DNA of 64,000 nucleotides from Rhizobium favelukesii (GCF_000577275.2 NZ_HG916852.1:3916001-3980000); one strand, 5' to 3'. Numbered from the stretch's first letter, positions 7,989 through 17,287 are shown. A program made the numbers and translations. The notes: generated by a model not told the origin, from the sequence alone.

Positions 7989-9381
7989 TAATGCAGTTCA
8001 CTTAGTGAGCTGCGGGCAAGTTTGATGGTTCAGGATGGGGATTCGTTTTCCCATCCTGTTTTTGTTTGTGATGTCACGCACCCTTGGACATTCGGCCGAA
8101 TTATCGGCTCTTTCGCAGGCGATCGACCCGGACTGGATCGCTCAGGCTCTCGCCACGACAGGCAAGGCGAGCATCCGCAAGCGCAAGCTGCCAGCCGAGC
8201 AGGTCGTCTGGCTGGTGATTGCGTTGGCCCTTTATCGTCATCAGTCGATCCCGGAGGTGGTGGCTCATCTTGATCTGGTTTTGCCCGATGAGGTCAACGC
8301 GGATATTGCCAAGAGCGCGTTGACACAGGCACGGCAGCGCTTGGGTCAGGCACCGTTGGCGCAGTTGTTTGCAATGAGTGCATCATGCTGGGATGAACGC
8401 CACCAATCCGGGCGTGCCTGGCGGGGTCTTTGTCGTTATGCCGTGGACGGCAGCACGCTGCGGACGTCCGACAGCCCGGAGAACCGGGCGCATTTTGGAG
8501 CGCAGGCCTACGCGTCTGGCGTTGTCGCAAGCTATCCGCAATTGCGGCTGCTGACGCTGACGGCGCTGGCGACGCATCTGGTGCGTGATGCGGTGTTCGG
8601 AGCCTATGGCACAAACGAGATGCTCTATGCCAAAAGCCTGCTCGACCGGGTTCCGGACCATTCGCTGACGGTCTTCGACAAGGGCTTCTTCAGTGCCAGC
8701 CTTCTCTTGCAATTGCAGACGAAGGGACATGAGCGTCACTGGCTGATTCCGGCCAAAGCCAACAGCACATGGGAACGACTGGATCCGCACCCCACCGATT
8801 ATCGGGTGCGCATGAAGGTCTCGCCCCAGGCGCGGCAGGCAGAACCGGACTTGCCGGCCTTCTGGGAGGTCAGGGCCATCGAGACGACCACCAGCCATGG
8901 CAAAAAGCGCATATTGTTGACATCGCTGATGGACAGACAAACTTATCCGGCAAGCGAAATCGTCCATCAGTATGAAGAGCGATGGCGCATCGAGACAAGT
9001 TATCGCGAACTCAAGCAGGAGCTTCTCGGTAGCGAACTGACCCTGCGAAGCGGCACGCCGGAGACTGTCTATCAGGAGGTCTGGGGCGCGTTGCTGGCCT
9101 ACAATCTGGTGCGGCTCGAAATGGCAGAGGTCGCGACCGAAGCCCAAGTCGAGCCAACCCGACTAAGCTTTATCACAGCCCTGCATTACCTGCGTCACGA
9201 ATGGGGATGGATGGCGATCGAAGCACCCGGCAAAATCCCCGCCCACCTCACCAGATTGAGAAACAGATTGGCAGACTTGCTGCTGACAGAAAAACGGGGG
9301 CGATCATGCCCCCGTGTCGTCAAAAAACTGCCTGCCAGATACCCGATAAGAGCCGTAAGCAAACCTAAGTGAACTGCATTA
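7989..9381 (+). mobile_element. IS4-family insertion sequence, about 1.39 kb
   Basis: The element is bounded by perfect 17-bp terminal inverted repeats beginning TAATGCAGTTCACTTAG (7989-8005) and its complement (9365-9381), matching the IS4-type ends that start with TAATGC. It holds one transposase gene whose stop codon lies within the right repeat. It has landed in the short space between the broken MFS gene and argG. The flanks AAAGGCC on the left and GGCCTTT on the right are the two arms of what was one terminator hairpin. The intact repeats and open transposase frame suggest the element could still be mobile. Confidence 0.9.
8035..9372 (+). CDS. IS4-family DDE transposase
   Basis: The 445-residue frame carries the DDE triad as D138 (in AVDGSTLR), D215 (in VFDKGFF) and E320. 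The last lies in the IS4 YREK signature with exact spacing Y313-R316-E320-K327 (YEERWRIETSYRELK). The N-terminal block KLPAEQVVWLVIALALYRH is also typical of this family. The true start may be the ATG at 8071 (MSRTLGHSAELSAL), because the first 12 residues are hydrophobic and unlike relatives; no good ribosome site decides it. The frame is undamaged to its stop inside the right inverted repeat. Confidence 0.93.
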   Translation: MGIRFPILFLFVMSRTLGHSAELSALSQAIDPDWIAQALATTGKASIRKRKLPAEQVVWLVIALALYRHQSIPEVVAHLDLVLPDEVNADIAKSALTQARQRLGQAPLAQLFAMSASCWDERHQSGRAWRGLCRYAVDGSTLRTSDSPENRAHFGAQAYASGVVASYPQLRLLTLTALATHLVRDAVFGAYGTNEMLYAKSLLDRVPDHSLTVFDKGFFSASLLLQLQTKGHERHWLIPAKANSTWERLDPHPTDYRVRMKVSPQARQAEPDLPAFWEVRAIETTTSHGKKRILLTSLMDRQTYPASEIVHQYEERWRIETSYRELKQELLGSELTLRSGTPETVYQEVWGALLAYNLVRLEMAEVATEAQVEPTRLSFITALHYLRHEWGWMAIEAPGKIPAHLTRLRNRLADLLLTEKRGRSCPRVVKKLPARYPIRAVSKPK

Positions 9382-9393
9382 CTGCGTAAGCGG
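9382..9393. repeat. Right candidate target-site duplicate of the IS4-family element
   Basis: The 12 bases CTGCGTAAGCGG correspond to the left copy at 7977-7988 with three differences. Immediately to the right lies GGCCTTT, the distal arm of the interrupted terminator hairpin. Confidence 0.45.
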
Positions 9394-9422
9394 GGCCTTT
9401 GACTCTATCGAGCTGTTCTCGC

Positions 9423-10646
9423 TTACTTCGTGATATTGCGCTTTGCGAGCGTGCGCAGACGCAGTGCGTTGAGCTTGATGAAGCCGGCGGCATCCTTCTG
9501 GTCGTAGGCGCCCTGGTCGTCTTCGAAGGTGACGAGCTTGTCGGAGTAGAGCGACTTCGGGCTCTCGCGGCCGATGACCATGACATTGCCCTTGTAGAGC
9601 TTCAGCGTCACTTCGCCCTCGACATGCTCCTGGCTCTTGTCGATCAACGCCTGCAGCATCTCGCGCTCCGGCGAGAACCAGAAGCCGTAATAGATCAGCT
9701 CGGCGTAACGCGGCATCAGCTCATCCTTGAGGTGCGCGGCACCGCGGTCGAGCGTGATGGATTCGATTGCGCGATGCGCGGCAAGCAGGATCGTGCCGCC
9801 GGGCGTTTCGTAAACGCCGCGCGACTTCATGCCGACGAAGCGATTTTCCACGAGGTCGAGGCGTCCGATGCCGTTGTCGCGGCCGTAATTGTTAAGGGTT
9901 GCAAGCAGCGTCGCCGGGCTCATGCGAACGCCGTTGATCGAAATAGCATCGCCCTTCTCGAAACCCACCTTGACGATCGTTGCCTTATCTGGAGCGGCTT
10001 CCGGCGAAATCGTGCGCATATGCACGTATTCAGGAGCTTCCTGCGCCGGATCTTCCAGAACCTTGCCTTCGGACGAGGAGTGCAGCAGGTTGGCGTCGAC
10101 GGAGAACGGCGCCTCTCCCTTCTTGTCCTTGGCGACCGGGATCTGATGCTGCTCAGCGAATGCCAGGAGATCGGTACGGCTCTTGAAGGCCCAGTCGCGC
10201 CACGGCGCGATGATCTTGATATCCGGGTTCAGCGCATAGGCGGAGAGCTCGAAACGAACCTGGTCGTTGCCCTTGCCGGTTGCGCCATGCGCGATCGCAT
10301 CGGCACCGGTCTTGCGGGCAATGTCGATCAGGTGCTTGGAGATCAGCGGACGCGCAATCGACGTACCGAGCAGATAGACGCCCTCATAGACGGCATTGGC
10401 ACGGAACATCGGGAAGACGAAGTCTTTCACGAACTCTTCGCGCACGTCCTCGATGTAGATTTCCTTGATGCCGAGCATCTCGGCCTTCTTGCGCGCCGGC
10501 TCCAGCTCTTCGCCCTGGCCGAGATCGGCCGTGAAGGTCACGACTTCGGCGCCGAGCTCCGTCTGCAGCCACTTCAGGATGATCGAGGTATCGAGGCCGC
10601 CGGAATAGGCGAGCACGACTTTCTTCACGTCTTTCTTAGATGCCAT
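9423..10646 (-). CDS. argG: Argininosuccinate synthase
   Basis: This enzyme joins citrulline and aspartate, using ATP, in the penultimate step of arginine synthesis in the cytoplasm. The 407-residue protein has the N-type ATP pyrophosphatase loop AYSGGLDTS (about residues 13-21) and the ArgG blocks [21 protein letters not shown] and [14 protein letters not shown]. Length and start ([17 protein letters not shown]) match the family. The natural terminator just past its stop has been split by the IS4-family element, so readthrough into the element's minus strand is possible. No other arg genes are nearby. Confidence 0.97.
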   Translation of the reverse strand: MASKKDVKKVVLAYSGGLDTSIILKWLQTELGAEVVTFTADLGQGEELEPARKKAEMLGIKEIYIEDVREEFVKDFVFPMFRANAVYEGVYLLGTSIARPLISKHLIDIARKTGADAIAHGATGKGNDQVRFELSAYALNPDIKIIAPWRDWAFKSRTDLLAFAEQHQIPVAKDKKGEAPFSVDANLLHSSSEGKVLEDPAQEAPEYVHMRTISPEAAPDKATIVKVGFEKGDAISINGVRMSPATLLATLNNYGRDNGIGRLDLVENRFVGMKSRGVYETPGGTILLAAHRAIESITLDRGAAHLKDELMPRYAELIYYGFWFSPEREMLQALIDKSQEHVEGEVTLKLYKGNVMVIGRESPKSLYSDKLVTFEDDQGAYDQKDAAGFIKLNALRLRTLAKRNITK

Positions 10647-10768
10647 GATGATGAGGTCCGTTGCAAAAGGGCGGCGGCAAACCCGCCAAGCCCGTATGGC
10701 TGGGCACTTTTAGCGAGATTGACGCACGACGCAAGGGCAACGGCGACCATAGACGGCGCGGATAATGT

Positions 10769-10797
10769 TTGACAGGCCGAAAGCGCAACCCATATCT
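10769..10797 (+). promoter_or_regulatory. Putative sigma-70-type promoter of the SDR gene
   Basis: TTGACA (10769-10774) is followed after exactly 17 bases by ATATCT (10792-10797). It lies 35 bases before the GTG start of the SDR gene. Rhizobial housekeeping and heat-shock promoters have similar hexamers, so the sigma factor cannot be assigned. Confidence 0.5.
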
Positions 10798-10832
10798 GCC
10801 AGCGTCCTGACAATGCTGAGGAGAGGCTGGCC

Positions 10833-11687
10833 GTGACAAGAATCCAAGACATCATCAAGAAATCCAATGTTGCCGTCATCACCGGCGGAGCCTCCGGAAT
10901 CGGGCTTGCCGCGGCAAAGCACTTTGCCCGAGCCGGCATGAGCGTCGCCATTGCCGATCTCGGCGGCGAACGGCTGGCAGAGGCCGCCAAGCAGCTGAAA
11001 TCGATCTCTGGAGAGGAGCACGTGCTGGCCGTTGAAACCGACGTTGCGCAGAAGGACTCCCTGGACGCTCTGGAACGGACCGTGATCCAGCGCTTCGGCC
11101 GCGTGCATATTCTTATGAACAATGCTGGCATCGGCCCCGAGACGTCGATGTTCAGCGCCCAGGCCGATTGGGACAGCATCCTCGGCGTCAACCTGCTTGG
11201 CGTCGTCAACGGAACGCGCACCTTCGGCCAGCACATGCTCTCGCACGGCGAACCGGGCCTTATCATCAACACCGGTTCGAAGCAGGGCATCACCACCCCG
11301 CCCGGCAATCCGGCCTACAATGTTTCGAAGGCCGGCGTGAAGGTGTTCACCGAAGCGCTGGAGCACGAATTGCGAAACACAGAGGGCTCGACGATCTCTG
11401 CCCACCTGTTAATCCCCGGCTTCGTCTTCACCGGCCTGACAAAGGGCGATCGTGCCGAAAAGCCGGCCGCTGCCTGGACGCCGGAACAGACCGTCGACTT
11501 CATGATCGAAAGCCTGGAACGCGGCGAGTTCTACATCCTCTGCCCCGACAACGACGTGGCCCGCTCGGTGGACGAACGCCGCATGGCCTGGGCGATTGGC
11601 GACATCATCGAGAACCGTCCGCCGCTCTCGCGCTGGCACAAGGACTATGCCGACAAGTTCAAGGCCTACCTCGAACGCAAGGAATAG
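10833..11687 (+). CDS. Short-chain dehydrogenase/reductase (SDR)
   Basis: The product is a 284-residue NAD(P)-dependent oxidoreductase of the classical SDR fold. The nucleotide-binding motif is TGGASGIG at about residues 16-23, the NNAG motif follows near residue 95, and the catalytic tyrosine-lysine pair is in YNVSK with an upstream serine in NTGSKQG. The start is a GTG at 10833, supported by GAGGAGAGG about seven bases before it. Relatives are often annotated as 3-oxoacyl-ACP reductase or as dehydrogenases of unknown substrate. Nothing in the context points to one: the neighbours are argG (divergent) and an exporter. Confidence 0.88.
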   Translation: MTRIQDIIKKSNVAVITGGASGIGLAAAKHFARAGMSVAIADLGGERLAEAAKQLKSISGEEHVLAVETDVAQKDSLDALERTVIQRFGRVHILMNNAGIGPETSMFSAQADWDSILGVNLLGVVNGTRTFGQHMLSHGEPGLIINTGSKQGITTPPGNPAYNVSKAGVKVFTEALEHELRNTEGSTISAHLLIPGFVFTGLTKGDRAEKPAAAWTPEQTVDFMIESLERGEFYILCPDNDVARSVDERRMAWAIGDIIENRPPLSRWHKDYADKFKAYLERKE

Positions 11688-11719
11688 GTCGCATTAGAAC
11701 GTTTGATTAGACATTTTCT

Positions 11720-11757
11720 GAAAGCCGGATATGACGCTAAGCTTTCATCCGGCTTTC
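11720..11757 (+). promoter_or_regulatory. Inverted repeat between SDR and LysE-type genes, abutting the ribosome site
   Basis: An 11-bp perfect stem, GAAAGCCGGAT (11720-11730) with ATCCGGCTTTC (11747-11757), has a 16-base loop. The right arm ends directly before the GGAG ribosome site (11758-11761) of the exporter gene at 11768. It may end SDR transcripts or limit translation of the exporter. There is no T run after it, so a plain terminator is less likely. Confidence 0.5.
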
Positions 11758-11767
11758 GGAGTGTACC

Positions 11768-12409
11768 ATGGACTTCCTGCCCAGCTTTCCGACGCTTCTC
11801 GCCTTTGCCGCTGCGACCCTTCTGCTTGCGGCGACACCCGGCCCCGATATGACCCTGTCCATCAGCCGGGCGCTGGCGCAGGGCAAGAAGGCGGCGTTGT
11901 TCGTCGTTCTCGGCACGAGCCTTGGCATCGTCGTTCACACCATGCTGGTCGCCTTCGGCGTTTCGGCCTTGATCACCGCATCGCCCACGGCCTTCCTGAT
12001 CCTGAAGACAGGCGGTGCAGCCTATCTGCTCTGGCTTGCCGTCCAGGCAATCCGGTACGGCTCGAAGTTCTCGGTCAACAAGGTTGAAGCGTCAAAGGGC
12101 ACGCCGCTTGCCAACATCTCCTCGGGCTTCTGGGTCAACCTGTTGAACCCGAAGGTTATCATCTTCTTCATGACGTTCTTGCCGCAGTTCGTCAGCGCCG
12201 GCGACCCGACAGTGACGCAGAAGCTGCTGTTTCTCGGGTTCTGCTTCATCGTCATCGGCATGCCGGTCAATGCTGCCGTCGTCTTCGCGGCCGACTGGCT
12301 TGCCGGCTGGCTGCAGAACAACAAGAAGGTTCTGCGCGGCATGGATTTTACCTTCGCCGGCGTGTTCTCGGTTTTCGCGGCAAAGATCCTGCTGACGCAG
12401 GCGCGCTAA
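11768..12409 (+). CDS. LysE/RhtB-family exporter
   Basis: A 213-residue inner-membrane exporter with the family N-terminus LLAATPGPDMTLSISRALAQGKKAA and the central block GFWVNLLNPKVIIFFMTFLPQF, with about six hydrophobic segments. This family moves lysine, threonine, homoserine lactone or related compounds out of the cell. It is only distantly similar to the exporter at 5941, so this is not a recent duplication. The ATG at 11768 follows GGAG at seven bases, next to a strong hairpin. It converges with the ABC ATPase gene, 12 bases apart. Confidence 0.87.
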   Translation: MDFLPSFPTLLAFAAATLLLAATPGPDMTLSISRALAQGKKAALFVVLGTSLGIVVHTMLVAFGVSALITASPTAFLILKTGGAAYLLWLAVQAIRYGSKFSVNKVEASKGTPLANISSGFWVNLLNPKVIIFFMTFLPQFVSAGDPTVTQKLLFLGFCFIVIGMPVNAAVVFAADWLAGWLQNNKKVLRGMDFTFAGVFSVFAAKILLTQAR

Positions 12410-12421
12410 GCGCCCCGCGGC

Positions 12422-13216
12422 TCAACCGATCAGCAGCGCGTCGTCATCCAAGGTCTGGCCGCGCATTTTGCGGAACATGGCGATCAGGTCTTCGACCTGC
12501 AGCGTCTTGCGGCTGTCACCGCTGACGTCGAGAACGATCTCCCCACCATGCAGCATGATCGTGCGGTGCCCATAATCGAGCGCCTGGCGCATGGAGTGTG
12601 TGACCATCAACGTCGTTAGCTTGCGTTCCGAGACGATCTTCTGCGTGAGGCCCATGACGAATTCGGCCATGCCAGGATCAAGCGCCGCCGTATGCTCGTC
12701 GAGCAGCAGCACTTCGGAGCCGGCAAGCGTCGCCATGACTAGCGACACCGCCTGCCGCTGACCGCCGGAAAGCAGGTCCATGCGGTCCTTCATCCGGTTT
12801 TCGAGGCCGAGGTTGAGCTCGGCAATGCGATCACGGAAATGCTCGCGGCGCTGCGGTCCGAGCGCCGAGACAAGGCCGCGCCGCTCACCGCGACGGGCTG
12901 CCAGCGCAAGGTTCTCCTCAATCGAAAGCGAGCCGCAGCTCCCCGTTAGCGGATCCTGGAAGACACGGGCGACGAGGCCGGCGCGGGCCGCCGTGGACTT
13001 GCGCGTGACATCGGCGTGGCCAATCAGAACCTGGCCTTCGCTGGCAAGCACATCGCCGGCCAGAACGCCAAGCAGCGTCGACTTGCCGGCTCCGTTCGAA
13101 CCGATGACAGTGACGAACGAACCTTCTTCGATAGTAAGGCTAACGCCGTTCAGTGCCTGCTTCTGCAGCGGCGTCCCCTTGCCGAAGATGACCTTGATAT
13201 CCTTGAGGGTTATCAC
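12422..13216 (-). CDS. ABC transporter ATP-binding protein (TrpX-type system)
   Basis: This 264-residue ATPase powers the importer encoded with it. Walker A is GSNGAGKST (about residues 39-47), the signature is LSGGQRQ, and Walker B with its catalytic glutamate is LLLDEHTAALDP. The order SBP-permease-ATPase and the kind of binding protein place it with the PF04392-type systems, some of which import tryptophan or other aromatic compounds. Its ATG overlaps the permease stop by four bases (ATGA), indicating translational coupling. It is the last gene of the operon and converges with the LysE-type gene. Confidence 0.9.
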   Translation of the reverse strand: MITLKDIKVIFGKGTPLQKQALNGVSLTIEEGSFVTVIGSNGAGKSTLLGVLAGDVLASEGQVLIGHADVTRKSTAARAGLVARVFQDPLTGSCGSLSIEENLALAARRGERRGLVSALGPQRREHFRDRIAELNLGLENRMKDRMDLLSGGQRQAVSLVMATLAGSEVLLLDEHTAALDPGMAEFVMGLTQKIVSERKLTTLMVTHSMRQALDYGHRTIMLHGGEIVLDVSGDSRKTLQVEDLIAMFRKMRGQTLDDDALLIG

Positions 13217-14094
13217 GATGCGGCACCTCCGCGGCGAAGGCGGGGAAGAATGAGCGCAACGGTAACCAGGACGGCCGTCACGAAATTGAGGTCGGATGCC
13301 TGCAGCCCGATGACATCGGTCGAGAGCGCCAGCTGGATAGCGATACGGTAGAGGATGGAGCCGAGGACGCAGCCGATCAGCGCGATCAGCAGACCCCGCC
13401 GGCCGAGCAGCGTTTCGCCGATGATGACCGCCGCAAGACCGACGACGATCGTTCCGACACCCGAGGTGACGTCGGCAAAGCCGTTCGTCTGCGCAAACAG
13501 CGCACCCCCGAGGGCGACCAGCGCATTCGAGATCGCCATGCCGAGATAGATCTGGCGGCTGGTATCGACGCCCCGCGCGCGGGCCATGCGGGCATTCGCA
13601 CCAGTCGCGCGCATCGCCAGACCCGAGTCGCTCTCGAGGAAGCGCCAGACGAGGACGACGGCGACAACGACGAGGACGCCGACGAACAGCGGACGAACGT
13701 AGAAATCACGCAGCCCATGACCGAAGAACGGGCTGATCATCGTATCCGCATTGATCAGCGCGACGTTCGGCTTGCCCATGACGCGCAGATTGACCGAGAA
13801 GAGCGCGATCATCGTCAGGATCGAGGCCAGCAGATTGAGGATCTTGAATCGTACATTGAGCATCGCCGTGACGAGACCAGCCGCAGCACCAGCGACCATG
13901 GCAACGAGAGCAGCAAGCCAGGCGTTGACGCCGGCGACAATCAGCACCGCTGTCACGGCAGCACCCAACGGGAAGGAGCCGTCGACGGTCAGATCCGGAA
14001 AATCCAGCACCCGAAATGCGAGGTATACGCCGAGCGCTACGAAGGCATAGACCAACCCCAGCTCCACGGCTCCCCAGAATGCGATCTGACTCAC
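13213..14094 (-). CDS. ABC transporter permease (TrpX-type system)
   Basis: The 293-residue inner-membrane protein belongs to the branched-chain-amino-acid/sugar-type single-domain permeases. It has about eight to nine hydrophobic segments and the motif AMRATGANARMARARGVDTS, which contacts the ATPase. The start appears to be a GTG at 14092-14094 with AGGAG very close before it and AAGGG further up; no in-frame ATG is near. It sits between the binding protein, from which it is separated by a hairpin-containing 119-base gap, and the ATPase, with which it overlaps by four bases. Confidence 0.88.
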   Translation of the reverse strand: MSQIAFWGAVELGLVYAFVALGVYLAFRVLDFPDLTVDGSFPLGAAVTAVLIVAGVNAWLAALVAMVAGAAAGLVTAMLNVRFKILNLLASILTMIALFSVNLRVMGKPNVALINADTMISPFFGHGLRDFYVRPLFVGVLVVVAVVLVWRFLESDSGLAMRATGANARMARARGVDTSRQIYLGMAISNALVALGGALFAQTNGFADVTSGVGTIVVGLAAVIIGETLLGRRGLLIALIGCVLGSILYRIAIQLALSTDVIGLQASDLNFVTAVLVTVALILPRLRRGGAAS

Positions 14095-14155
14095 GGCTCC
14101 TGCCCTTTCTTCTGACCTGTCCCGCCTCTTAGCGGACCCGAGCTTCTAATGCCAT

Positions 14156-14186
14156 CAGCCGCCCCCGCATAAAACGGGAGCGGCTG
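14156..14186 (-). promoter_or_regulatory. Intercistronic hairpin between binding-protein and permease genes
   Basis: CAGCCGC (14156-14162) pairs with GCGGCTG (14180-14186), extended inside by CCCG/CGGG. There is no T run on the minus strand. Such hairpins often protect the upstream message so that the binding protein is made in excess over the membrane parts; here that is inference from position. Confidence 0.55.
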
Positions 14187-14213
14187 GATGGTTGGTTATG
14201 AAATCTACTTCGA

Positions 14214-15167
14214 TCAGTCGATGGTCTTCGTCGCGCGCTTCAAAACGCTTTCCGGCAGTGTGACGCCCATCTTTGCTGCCGCACCCTTGTTGATGACGAG
14301 ATCGCTGCCGGCAGCAACCTTCACCGGAATGTCCCCTGGGTTTTCGCCCTTGAGGATGCGAACGACGATCTCTCCGGTCTGCTTGCCGACGTCGTAGTAA
14401 TTGAAGCCGAGCGCAGCAATCGCACCGCGCGAGACGGAGTCCGTGTCTGCCGTGAAGAGCGGCAGCTTGCTTTCTTCGGCAACGGCAACGGCACCTTCGA
14501 GCGCAGAGATGATGGTGTTGTCAGTTGGGATATAGATGGCATCGGCACGGCCGACGAGCGCGCGCGCAGCGCCCTGCACTTCGGCGGACTTGGTGGCGGC
14601 CGACTCAACGACCGTCAGGCCGGCCTTCTCGGCCTCAATCTTCAGGACGGCAAGCAACGATACGGAATTGGCTTCGCCGGAGTTGTAGAGGTAGCCGATC
14701 GTCTTGGCGTTCGGCAGGATTTCCTTGATGAGTGCAACATGCTCCGCAACCGGCGACATGTCGGACAGACCGGTGACGTTACCGCCGGGCTGGTCCATGT
14801 TCTTCACGAGCTGCGCGCCGAGCGGATCGGAAACGGCGGTGAAGACAACCGGAATGTCGCGCGTTGCGGAAACGACGGCCTGCGCGGAAGGGGTGGAAAT
14901 CGGCACGATGACATTGGGGCCTTCGCCGGCGAACTGGCGGGCGATCTGCGCTGCCGTTGCCGGATTACCTTGGGCGGACTCGAACATGAACTTCAGGTTC
15001 TCGCCGTCCTTGTAGCCTGCGGCCGTCAGCACATCGAGGACACCCTTGCGTGCGGCGTCGAGAGCCGGATGCTCGACGATAGCCGTGACCGCGACGGTCA
15101 CATCTTCCGCCTTGGCAGGCAGGGTGAGAGCCAGCGTGGCCGCGACAGCAAGCAGAATTGAACGCAT
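14214..15167 (-). CDS. ABC transporter substrate-binding protein, PF04392 (TrpX-type)
   Basis: A 317-residue periplasmic protein with a clear signal peptide (MRSILLAVAATLALTLPAKA, cleavage after AKA). The mature part shows the PF04392 pattern: VTAIVEHPALDAARKGVLD, then GNPATAAQIARQFAGEGPNVIV, VVFTAVSDPLGAQLV and a GGNVTG motif. I set the start at 15165-15167 because a strong GGAGGATACC site lies just before it; the longer frame adds MSGGYP. It is first in the operon with permease and ATPase. Some relatives bind tryptophan or tyrosine, but the ligand here is not proven. No T-box or other riboswitch is visible upstream. Confidence 0.88.
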   Translation of the reverse strand: MRSILLAVAATLALTLPAKAEDVTVAVTAIVEHPALDAARKGVLDVLTAAGYKDGENLKFMFESAQGNPATAAQIARQFAGEGPNVIVPISTPSAQAVVSATRDIPVVFTAVSDPLGAQLVKNMDQPGGNVTGLSDMSPVAEHVALIKEILPNAKTIGYLYNSGEANSVSLLAVLKIEAEKAGLTVVESAATKSAEVQGAARALVGRADAIYIPTDNTIISALEGAVAVAEESKLPLFTADTDSVSRGAIAALGFNYYDVGKQTGEIVVRILKGENPGDIPVKVAAGSDLVINKGAAAKMGVTLPESVLKRATKTID

Positions 15168-15261
15168 CGGGTATCCTCCAGACATGATTTTGGCCTGCTT
15201 CTAGGAAAAGCAGGCCATGAAATCAATCATCCGGAGGTGTTTGAAGGATCAAACTTGCTGA

Positions 15262-16521
15262 TCAATCATCCGCGCCGTGGTTGGCGATCATCATAGCCTC
15301 GAAAGCCAGCCGTTCGGTCTTGCGCATGCGCTCCGATTCCGACTTCAGCTGGCCGCAGGCTGCGAGAATGTCGCGGCCGCGCGGCGTGCGGATCGGCGAG
15401 GCATAGCCGGCCGAGTTGATGAAATCGGCAAACTTCTCGATCTGCGCCCAATCGGAACACTGATAGTTGGTGCCCGGCCATGGGTTGAACGGAATGAGGT
15501 TGATCTTGGCCGGCACGCCCTTCAGCAGCTGGACGAGACCCTTGGCATCCTCGAGGCTGTCGTTGACGTCCTTCAGCATCACATATTCGAAGGTGATGCG
15601 GCGGGCGTTCGACAAGCCCGGGTACTTCCGACAGGCGTCGATCAGTTCCTTCAGCGGGTACTTCTTGTTGATCGGTACGAGGATGTCGCGCAGGTCGTCG
15701 CGCACGGCATGCAGCGAGATTGCCAGCATCACGCCGATTTCATCGCCGGTGCGGAAGATTTCAGGCACGACGCCCGACGTCGACAGCGTCACGCGACGCT
15801 TCGACAGCGACAGGCCGTCGCCATCGGTGGCGATCAGCAACGCCTGCTTCACGGCATCGAAATTGTAGAGCGGCTCGCCCATGCCCATCATCACGATGTT
15901 GCTGACCTTGCGGCCTTCGGCTGGCATGATGGTGCCCTGCGGCGCTTCACGGTCCGGGAAATCGCCCAGGCGATCGCGGGCCAGTAGAAGCTGCGAGAGA
16001 ATTTCTTCCGCCGTCAGGTTGCGCACCAGACGTTGCGTTCCGGTATGACAGAAGGAACAGGTCAGCGTGCAGCCCACCTGGCTTGAGATGCAAAGCGTTC
16101 CACGGCCCTCTTCCGGGATATAGACAGCCTCGATCTCGACCGGACGTCCGGCACCGCGCGGCGGGAAGCGCAGCAGCCACTTGCGGGTGCCGTCGTTTGA
16201 CACCTGCTCCTCGACGATCTCGGGGCGCGCGATGGTGAAATGCTGCTTCAGCATCTCGCGCATGTCCTTGGCGACATTCGTCATGTGATCGAAATCGGAG
16301 ACGCCGCGCACGTAGATCCAGTTCCAGAGCTGGGCCACGCGCATCTTGATCTGTTTTTCGGCCACGCCCCTTTCGCGCAGCGCAGCGCCCATTTCTTCTC
16401 GGCTCAGGCCGATCAGCGAAGGCTTCAGCGCGGCATCGGCACTGCGCATCGGGGCGCCGGCAGGCTTGGTAACGGTCATCGCATCCATGACGGACATAAT
16501 CTCTAATCCCGAATTCAACAT
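15262..16521 (-). CDS. rlmN: Dual-specificity RNA methyltransferase RlmN
   Basis: RlmN is a radical-SAM enzyme that methylates C2 of A2503 in 23S rRNA and A37 in some tRNAs. The 419-residue protein has the CxxxCxxC iron-sulfur motif in [11 protein letters not shown], the block [13 protein letters not shown], and a C-terminal catalytic cysteine region DILAACGQL. The N-terminal [18 protein letters not shown] block is also diagnostic. I keep the start at 16519-16521 because GGGAGGATCGC precedes it directly, although starts at MSVMDAM (16497) would give a length closer to some relatives. It has its own gene context between the ABC operon and the IalB-like gene. Confidence 0.95.
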   Translation of the reverse strand: MLNSGLEIMSVMDAMTVTKPAGAPMRSADAALKPSLIGLSREEMGAALRERGVAEKQIKMRVAQLWNWIYVRGVSDFDHMTNVAKDMREMLKQHFTIARPEIVEEQVSNDGTRKWLLRFPPRGAGRPVEIEAVYIPEEGRGTLCISSQVGCTLTCSFCHTGTQRLVRNLTAEEILSQLLLARDRLGDFPDREAPQGTIMPAEGRKVSNIVMMGMGEPLYNFDAVKQALLIATDGDGLSLSKRRVTLSTSGVVPEIFRTGDEIGVMLAISLHAVRDDLRDILVPINKKYPLKELIDACRKYPGLSNARRITFEYVMLKDVNDSLEDAKGLVQLLKGVPAKINLIPFNPWPGTNYQCSDWAQIEKFADFINSAGYASPIRTPRGRDILAACGQLKSESERMRKTERLAFEAMMIANHGADD

Positions 16522-16671
16522 GCGATCCTCCCAGTAAGCCGGATGACTTGGGGCACGGAGGGCATGATGGCAGAGTTGAATGCGGAGTACGGCGGCAAAG
16601 CCGCGATCTATCCGCTGTTGTGCGGGCCTTTAGCATCATTTTTGCCGCGCGTCACTAGAGATGGAAAACGA

Positions 16672-16698
16672 CGAAGGCCGGCGCAAGGCCGGCCTTCG
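16672..16698 (-). terminator. Hairpin downstream of the IalB-like gene
   Basis: An 11-bp perfect stem, CGAAGGCCGGC (16672-16682) with GCCGGCCTTCG (16688-16698), loop of five bases, lies 25 bases past the stop of the gene at 16724. On the minus strand it is followed by TCGTTTTCC, a weak T run, so it is a probable intrinsic terminator. Confidence 0.65.
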
Positions 16699-16723
16699 AA
16701 TTCAATGAACAGTCACGAAGCGC

Positions 16724-17287
16724 TTATTTGCAGCCTTCAACCTGTTTCAGCGCGGCCGAAATGCCGGAGAGCGAATAGCTGTAGGAGGTCGACGTGCCTT
16801 TGCGAGACGTAGCGTTGACGGTCATCGCGTGACCGTTCTTCATGGCCGCGACGAGTGCCGGCTCCTGAGCTGCGTTCTCAACCCAACCGGCCTTGTCCTT
16901 GGTGAACATCACAAAGGTCTTGTTGTCGATAACGACATCGATCTTCGAGTTCTCCTTGACCGTGTAGCCCATCATTGCCTGCGGCTCGTAGGAAATGTTC
17001 TGGCCGGGACGCTGCGACACGATGAAGAAATTGTCACCGTGATCGATGCCCGCCGGCTTCTTTTCCGTCGGCACAGACAGCACGTAGCAGACGGTGCTCG
17101 CGCCGGACTTGTACGAATAGGCGCCCCAGGCCTGGAACTGCTGGATACGTGTCGGCGCCGTCGAAGCCGGCGTTGCCTGCTGCTGCGCTGCCGGCGCTGC
17201 AGGCTGCGACTTCTTGGACTGAGCGGATGCAATGCCGGCGCCGGTGAGAACAAGGGAAAGGGCGATTGCGGTACTTCTTACAAACAT
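16724..17287 (-). CDS. IalB-family (invasion-associated locus B) secreted protein
   Basis: The 187-residue protein has a signal peptide (MFVRSTAIALSLVLTGAGIASAQ) followed by a short Ala/Gln/Pro-rich linker and then an IalB-like domain (PF06776 type): WGAYSYKSGASTVCYVLS, FFIVSQRPGQN and IDNKTFVMFTKDKAGWV. IalB was described in Bartonella as an erythrocyte-invasion factor. In free-living or symbiotic rhizobia homologues are common periplasmic or envelope proteins of unknown role, so invasion should not be inferred. Two cysteines (in TVCYV and the C-terminal EGCK) could form a disulfide. It stands alone with its own terminator. Confidence 0.87.
   Translation of the reverse strand: MFVRSTAIALSLVLTGAGIASAQSKKSQPAAPAAQQQATPASTAPTRIQQFQAWGAYSYKSGASTVCYVLSVPTEKKPAGIDHGDNFFIVSQRPGQNISYEPQAMMGYTVKENSKIDVVIDNKTFVMFTKDKAGWVENAAQEPALVAAMKNGHAMTVNATSRKGTSTSYSYSLSGISAALKQVEGCK

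Noticed and set aside
5941..12409. Two LysE-type exporters as a recent tandem duplication
   Set aside because: The proteins share only family motifs, are in different orientation and 5 kb apart.
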